From Apostichopus japonicus (Eukaryota; Echinodermata; Holothuroidea; Aspidochirotida; Stichopodidae): a DNA stretch of 64,000 nucleotides. Shown in pieces: positions 59,228 to 64,000 of this stretch. The notes under the pieces are model-generated. The model did no database searches and was not told the origin of the DNA. It worked only from the letters and a program-made list of their open reading frames with translations. The stretch covers positions 30,198,668-30,262,667 of the forward strand of contig NC_092569.1 in NCBI RefSeq assembly GCF_037975245.1, in the 5' to 3' direction. Both the position numbers and the translations under genes were made by a program. How positions within the stretch are numbered: position 1 is the stretch's first letter; every line of letters begins with the position of its first letter.

Positions 59228-59586
59228 CTACACCGGCCGTATTTTCATATCTGTGTATTGCAGGCTGCATCCATAACCGTCCAAACTATAACTACTCCAG
59301 TAGATGTTCGTTCCTCGAGTAGAGCCGTCGTAATCTCCGTTGAGGTGAGAATAGGCGCACTGAGCACAGTTGTCGCTGCCATCGGGAAAATAGTCACAAT
59401 AATAATCATGATTGGGACAGTAATTTCGACAATAAGAAGCAGAATTATACCGTCTACAGTCATAACGGTTGTAGAACCACCAGGCTCCTCGATGTCTCTC
59501 AGCACATTCGTAGTTGCTCCATCCATCGTTATCCTCGTTTTCTGTACTGAATTGTGTATTGTTGCTACCAGTCAGACCATCTTTAC
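59228..59586 (-). CDS. gene D last exon: FReD 2 end with Cys-rich insertion
   Basis: 359 nt, phase 1 entry. The insertion reads PNHDYYCDY where A has PSYSDYCIL; flanks [19 protein letters not shown] and FPDGSDNCA are kept. The Ca-site-like segment reads ENEDND instead of KDQDND. Confidence 0.9.
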
Positions 59587-62500
59587 CTGCAACAGACGAC
59601 AAAGAGTAAATAAACCGATCAATTGATAAACTTTGAGCAAATCCTACATCGGATACAAGTTGGAGGGCATTGCGTTTTTTGTTATACCAAGATGAACACG
59701 TCAGTTCCGTTTTTTTTTTTTTTTTTGCGTGAATTCAATATTTACGATACATGAGTAGGTATTTTGTCTTTGCAAGTACGTTATCATACATTTGTTTTTG
59801 TTCCGTTTAAAATACAGTGCCACAACAGGAGCAATATACAGATGGAGAAACTACTTTAGGCAAATGCTTGGGTTTGGTCACTATAGAGTCACTTATATCG
59901 TTCTTTATTTTACATTTATTTATCGGCATTTAATTGGCAATACTATTCATTCAATCTTTTATTTGAATCTTATTTCTAAGTCCCCGTCTGATTAGTCTCC
60001 TATACTATCAAAACTAGAGTTATATATTTCTTGTGTGTGTCGGTATCAAATCGTATAATTTCTTGAATACTATTATGTGTAATTTAGTTTGCATAACCGA
60101 ATGTTCATTTCCCTTCATATTCGACCCTGTGCCTGTACCACACATGTTAACTTAGGCTTTCTTCGAATCTGGGTCAGGAGGGGGGATGGGAGGTGGGTGG
60201 TGGAGGAGGGGTGTATGAGGTACCTAAATATACCCTTCAAGTTAGGAAAGCAAGGGTATCATTTAAAGATCTAGTCCTGAGTAATCCAAGGTCCCTGTTT
60301 TACTGGGCAGGGCAAGAAGGGTGTTAGTTGACATCGATTGTTCATTATTTTTTACCCGATTTTCATAGCACAATGTAATCTTTAGATTTTTCAACCTGAG
60401 CTAGCATGTGGAGTATAAACGTAGATTACACTATACACATGAAAGATCATGATATAAACAAGTTTACATGAATAATAAAACCAACATAAAGTGAATTGAC
60501 TATAAATTTTGGAGCTAACATTGTAACATCTACTGTAATTGTCCCATAGATTGCGTATGACGGTCACTCCTATCATGTTAGGTGCTTGTTACGTGCAAAC
60601 ACGGCGAAGAGACCTGTGTTGCCAATGAACAGCGAATCTTGTCGTCTGCTTCTTATGTCTATTCGCATTGTATACAGTCTTCATAACCTTAGTGCGTTCC
60701 AACTGAAGTTCAAACGTTTGAAAGAAAACAGCAATGTTTGGAATTAAAAATTGCTGTGAACATTGAAAACGTATATCATTTAGCCAGGAATGCGGTGGCT
60801 ATGAGATCAAGACATTAATTGTTTTAAAATGCACATTCAAGGAGTACTACAAGAATAAATTGCTATAGGGGAGCACGTCACATGATCCTCCATGGTTGGC
60901 ATGTTTTGTTTTGGTCTTCACGCTTCTCCTTATTGACGTAATCGATCCAGATTTATATATGCATCTATGATTAGAATATCAGTTACTCACCTGTATTTCC
61001 ACTGTGTGATCCAATTGATAGTCGATACTTGTCTGCTTCGTTATTAATACTAAAAGTCGAATATATGGCGTAAAACGATGATGAAGCGGAATCCCTTAGA
61101 TCAATACGAAGCTGGTATGTTTTCTGGTTGGTCATAGAGTGGATATATTTATTACCTAGCCAGTGGTCATGGTTTTTATTACCGAAACCGTTTTTGTAGT
61201 CCAACCAACCAAGATAAAAGTCAACGAAGGCACTCGATCGTCGCTGGAAAACCTATGAAATGGAGAAGTTTTTTTATCCAACAATGTATTTTACATATTT
61301 TTATTCGCAAGAGTATTCTGTTTCTTGATATTTTCCTTCAAAAATGGTCAAATTCATCTCAACGACATCTGCAGTGCATCATTTTGAGGAAAGTAAAGTA
61401 TAATGTAAGTACGTTAAGAATTTTTATCCTTAAATGTTTGCGAAACTCACCGTCCATCCTCCTCCGTTACTTTCCATTTCACAGTAAACCTGAATGCCGC
61501 TTGGCCAATCATCGGGGTAAATGGTGTAAACACCATCACTGCGTGTACCGGAAACATAAAGATCGTAGCAATCTTTTGGGATCAATGTGCACGTCACTCC
61601 GTCCCCTTCATAGTTTGGATTGCAGTAACATTTACGGACACCGCTCCTCTCAGCACAGGATGCGTGACTACTACACTGGTAACTCGCCTCTATAATTTGG
61701 TTGTTTCGGCAAGTTGATTTTCGTGTACATCTTGAATTGACGTAAAAATCGCCAACCTGATGTAGATATTCAGTGAAAAGAAAAACAACAACTAATAAAC
61801 AAATTAGGATTTGCGGTTGTCACAATGAAATGTACAGGATTTCAACGGTAGGTGGCCAACGAAAAATTCCCCTCAACTGAACCTTTATGAACAGTTTTAT
61901 GCAGCATATATTGCATTCAACGGCCAATCGCGACCATATATTAGGCAAACAAATAGTTCTAACCGAAAGACTGTGAAAAAGGATCCATGCATTTTGTGCC
62001 AGGTTTATAAGTGTATGCACACCCGTAGGAGTGGTCTCATGATTCCCGACTAAACGTAATACATCCCTAAACAGTTTTGTCTAGACTGGCGACAAAAAAT
62101 GGGTCAACGGCCCCTGCCCAACCACAATGCGCACACCACTCGGTTATCTGTAAATGTAATGTTATCATAGACAAGTATCAATAGTAAAGGTTTCCTTCTA
62201 ATTATATGGACAATTATTAAGATCAAAGCATCATAAAATGGTCTGAAAGAACCGTACTGACCCCTAATACACTTCCTAGGTCAGCAACGAAGCAGTTGTG
62301 GGTGCAGGTCTCTCCGTCTCCTTGGTAGTTTGGATTGCAGTAACAATTACGGACACCGTTTCTCACAGCACAGGTTGCGTGATCACTACACTGGTAACTC
62401 GCCTCTATAATTTGGTTGTTTCGGCAAGTTGATTTTCGTGTACATCTTGAATTGACGTAAAAATCGCCAACCTGATGTAGATATTCAGCGAAAAGAAAAA

Positions 62501-63986
62501 CAACAACTAATAAACAAATTAGGATTTGCGGTTGTCACAATGAAATGTACAGGATTTCAACGGTAGGTGGCCAACGAAAAATTCCCCTCAACTGAACCTT
62601 TATGAACAGTTTTATGCAGCAAATATTGCATTCAACGGCCAATCGCGACCATATATTAGGCAAACAAATAGTTCTAACCGCAAGACTGTGAAAAAGGATC
62701 CATGCATTTTGTGCCAGGTTTATAAGTGTATGAACACCCGTAGGAGTGGTCTCATGATTCCCGACTAAACGTAATACATCCCTTAACAGTTTTGACTAGA
62801 CTGGCGACAAAAAATGGGTCAACGGCCCCTGCCCAACCACAATGCGCACGCCACTCGGTAATCTGTAAATGTAATGTTATCATAGACAAGTATCAATAGT
62901 AAAGGTTTCCTTCTAATTATATGGACAATTATTAAGATCAAAGCATCATAAAATGGTCTGAAAGAACCGTACTGACCCCTAATACACTTCCTAGGCCAGC
63001 AACAAAGCAGTTGTGGGTGCAGGTCTCTCCGTCTCCTTGGTAGTTTGGATTGCAGTAACAATTACGGACACCGCTCCTCACAGCACAGGTTGCGTGATCA
63101 CTACACTGGTAACTCGCCTCTATAATTTGGTTGTTTCGGCAAGTTGATTTTCGTGTACATCTTGAATTGACGTAAAAATCGCCAACCTGATGTAGATATT
63201 CAGCGAAAAGAAAAACAACAACTAATAAACAAATTAGGATTTGCGGTTGTCACAGTGAAATATACAGGATTTCAAACAGTTTAGGTGGCCAATGAAAAAT
63301 TTTATCGAATGATCTAGGTATGGGTTTGAACCTTTTTGAAAGTTTTATGAAGTATTTGAAGCCATCTTTAGTGTAGAGGGCCTAGGAATCCGCTATCAAG
63401 AACAAAGGTAGCCGTCAAATGTTGCATTTAACGGCTTATTACAGCATTACACTAGGCCTGCAATTAGTTGTAAACGCAAGACTGTGGTATGAAGTATCCA
63501 TAAAATTTGTGTAAGGTTTATAATGGGATGAACACCCATAGGTCTTATCTTCCCTACTACATGTAATACGTCCCTCGACTGACAGTTTTGCATGGACTGG
63601 CCACGATGGTGGGGTCCATGCCCTTGCCTAACCGCAATGTTCGCGCTACTCGTGTATCTGTAAATGTGGTGTGATAATCAACAAGTTTAAATAGTAAAAT
63701 TTTTTTTTTTCTAATTACATGGACAATGAATTAGGAGAAAAGCATTTCAAATGTCCTAAAAGAACCGTACTGACCGGTAATACACTTCCTTTTTCATCAA
63801 CGAAGCAGTTACATTGATTCAGAGGGATGCATTGCTCTTGATGTCTCAGATAATCACCGACGCAAACACATTGCTCTGTTTCTTTGCGAGAGGTAGCCGA
63901 GATGCAAGTGTTGGGGTCATCGCAAGTCCTCTCACAGGTCTCATTGCTAAATATCTCATTTTCTGGACACCATTCAATCTTTGATT
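59228..63986 (-). CDS. gene D: FReD-type gene, 3' part, runs off the right edge
   Basis: Visible minus-strand exons are 63986-63775 (TIL), 63186-62977 and 62471-62262 (two EGF/TIL-tail exons), 61756-61451 (EGF/FReD), 61252-60991 and 59586-59228. All are open, with GT-AG borders and matching phases. The 5' part (signal peptide and any FReD 1) lies beyond 64,000. Compared with gene A there are two additional 70-residue EGF exons from a 715-bp tandem duplication. The intron before exon 7 is only 198 bp because it lacks the (TA)n/SINE material of the other copies. The product ends MKIRPV plus TAG. A poly(A) candidate lies at 58,986-58,991. Likely a functional secreted lectin-like protein, by analogy with gene A. 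Confidence 0.83.
60991..61252 (-). CDS. gene D exon: middle of FReD 2
   Basis: 262 nt, starts VFQRR, with KNGFGNKNHDHWLGN and [11 protein letters not shown]. Intact. Confidence 0.9.
61451..61756 (-). CDS. gene D exon: EGF and start of FReD 2
   Basis: 306 nt, one codon shorter than in A. Begins VGDFYVNSRC, EGF end YEGDGVTC, then [15 protein letters not shown] and GGGWT. Its 5' half is the template for the two upstream duplicated exons. Confidence 0.9.
62262..62471 (-). CDS. gene D extra exon 1: EGF with TIL-like tail
   Basis: 210 nt, phase 0 at both ends, 70 residues. The EGF part (VGDFYVNSRC to QGDGETC) runs directly into HNCFVADLGSVLG, which matches the end of the TIL exon ([12 protein letters not shown]). 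It is a hybrid of the EGF and TIL exons. Adds one module without disturbing frame. Confidence 0.87.
62977..63186 (-). CDS. gene D extra exon 2: EGF with TIL-like tail
   Basis: Second copy of the hybrid exon, 210 nt, phase 0 at both ends. Differs by a few residues (RSGVRN for RNGVRN, VAGLG for VADLG). Confidence 0.87.
63775..63986 (-). CDS. gene D exon: TIL module
   Basis: 212 nt, phase 1 entry as in A and C, nine Cys kept (CERTCDDPNTC, CIPLNQCNC). The phase implies an upstream FReD 1 exon outside the window. Confidence 0.85.
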
Positions 63987-64000
63987 CTAGAAAACAGGAA

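Larger units (their letters stand above)
61745..63190 (-). repeat. 715-bp tandem duplication creating EGF exons
   Basis: Exon starts lie at 61756, 62471 and 63186, exactly 715 bp apart, and the intervening intron sequence is nearly identical (for example ggatttcaacggtaggtggcc in both copies). The equal spacing implies a very recent event. Confidence 0.92.

Overview
The window is AT-rich animal DNA: coding sequence split by GT-AG introns, long (TA)n tracts, a CR1/L2-type LINE, tRNA-derived SINE pieces, and no bacterial-style operons. The main content is a head-to-tail array of secreted fibrinogen-related (FReD) lectin-like genes, all on the minus strand. FReD combined with TIL and GDG-type EGF modules suggests a marine deuterostome, perhaps an echinoderm such as a sea cucumber. 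That assignment is an inference from protein style; no marker gene is present.

Layout. 1-830 is the 5'-flank block of a further array unit lying left of the window. 836-3044 is unassigned repeat-rich DNA. 3045-6803 is a minus-strand LINE, nearly full length but with one in-frame TGA between its endonuclease and reverse transcriptase halves and two 212-bp 5' monomers. 6804-11078 is noncoding with several dispersed repeats. Gene A (11370-24330) is intact: eight exons, all splice phases compatible, 558 codons. Gene B (28884-37309) is broken by a 2.8-kb deletion that removed three exons and by a frameshift in the signal-peptide exon. Gene C (40666-52040) keeps all eight exons but has frameshifts in the signal-peptide exon and in the second FReD exon of its C-terminal domain, plus an 18-nt in-frame deletion. 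Gene D (59228 to beyond the right edge) is open in all visible exons and carries two extra EGF exons made by a 715-bp tandem duplication. Between genes lie shared flank blocks, a 27-30-bp minisatellite, an inverted SINE pair, and plus-strand exon remnants of a different, unrecognised gene.

Predicted product of gene A, in order: signal peptide, an N-terminal FReD lacking its C-terminal third, a TIL-like cysteine-rich module, an EGF module, and a complete FReD. The last FReD exon carries a roughly 37-residue cysteine-rich insertion inside the conserved disulfide loop beside the usual ligand pocket. The array copies differ most in that insertion while its flanks are nearly invariant. Known FReD proteins of invertebrates are often secreted recognition lectins; such a role here is inferred. 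B and C are the most similar pair, and A and D share 3'-flank repeats that B and C lack.
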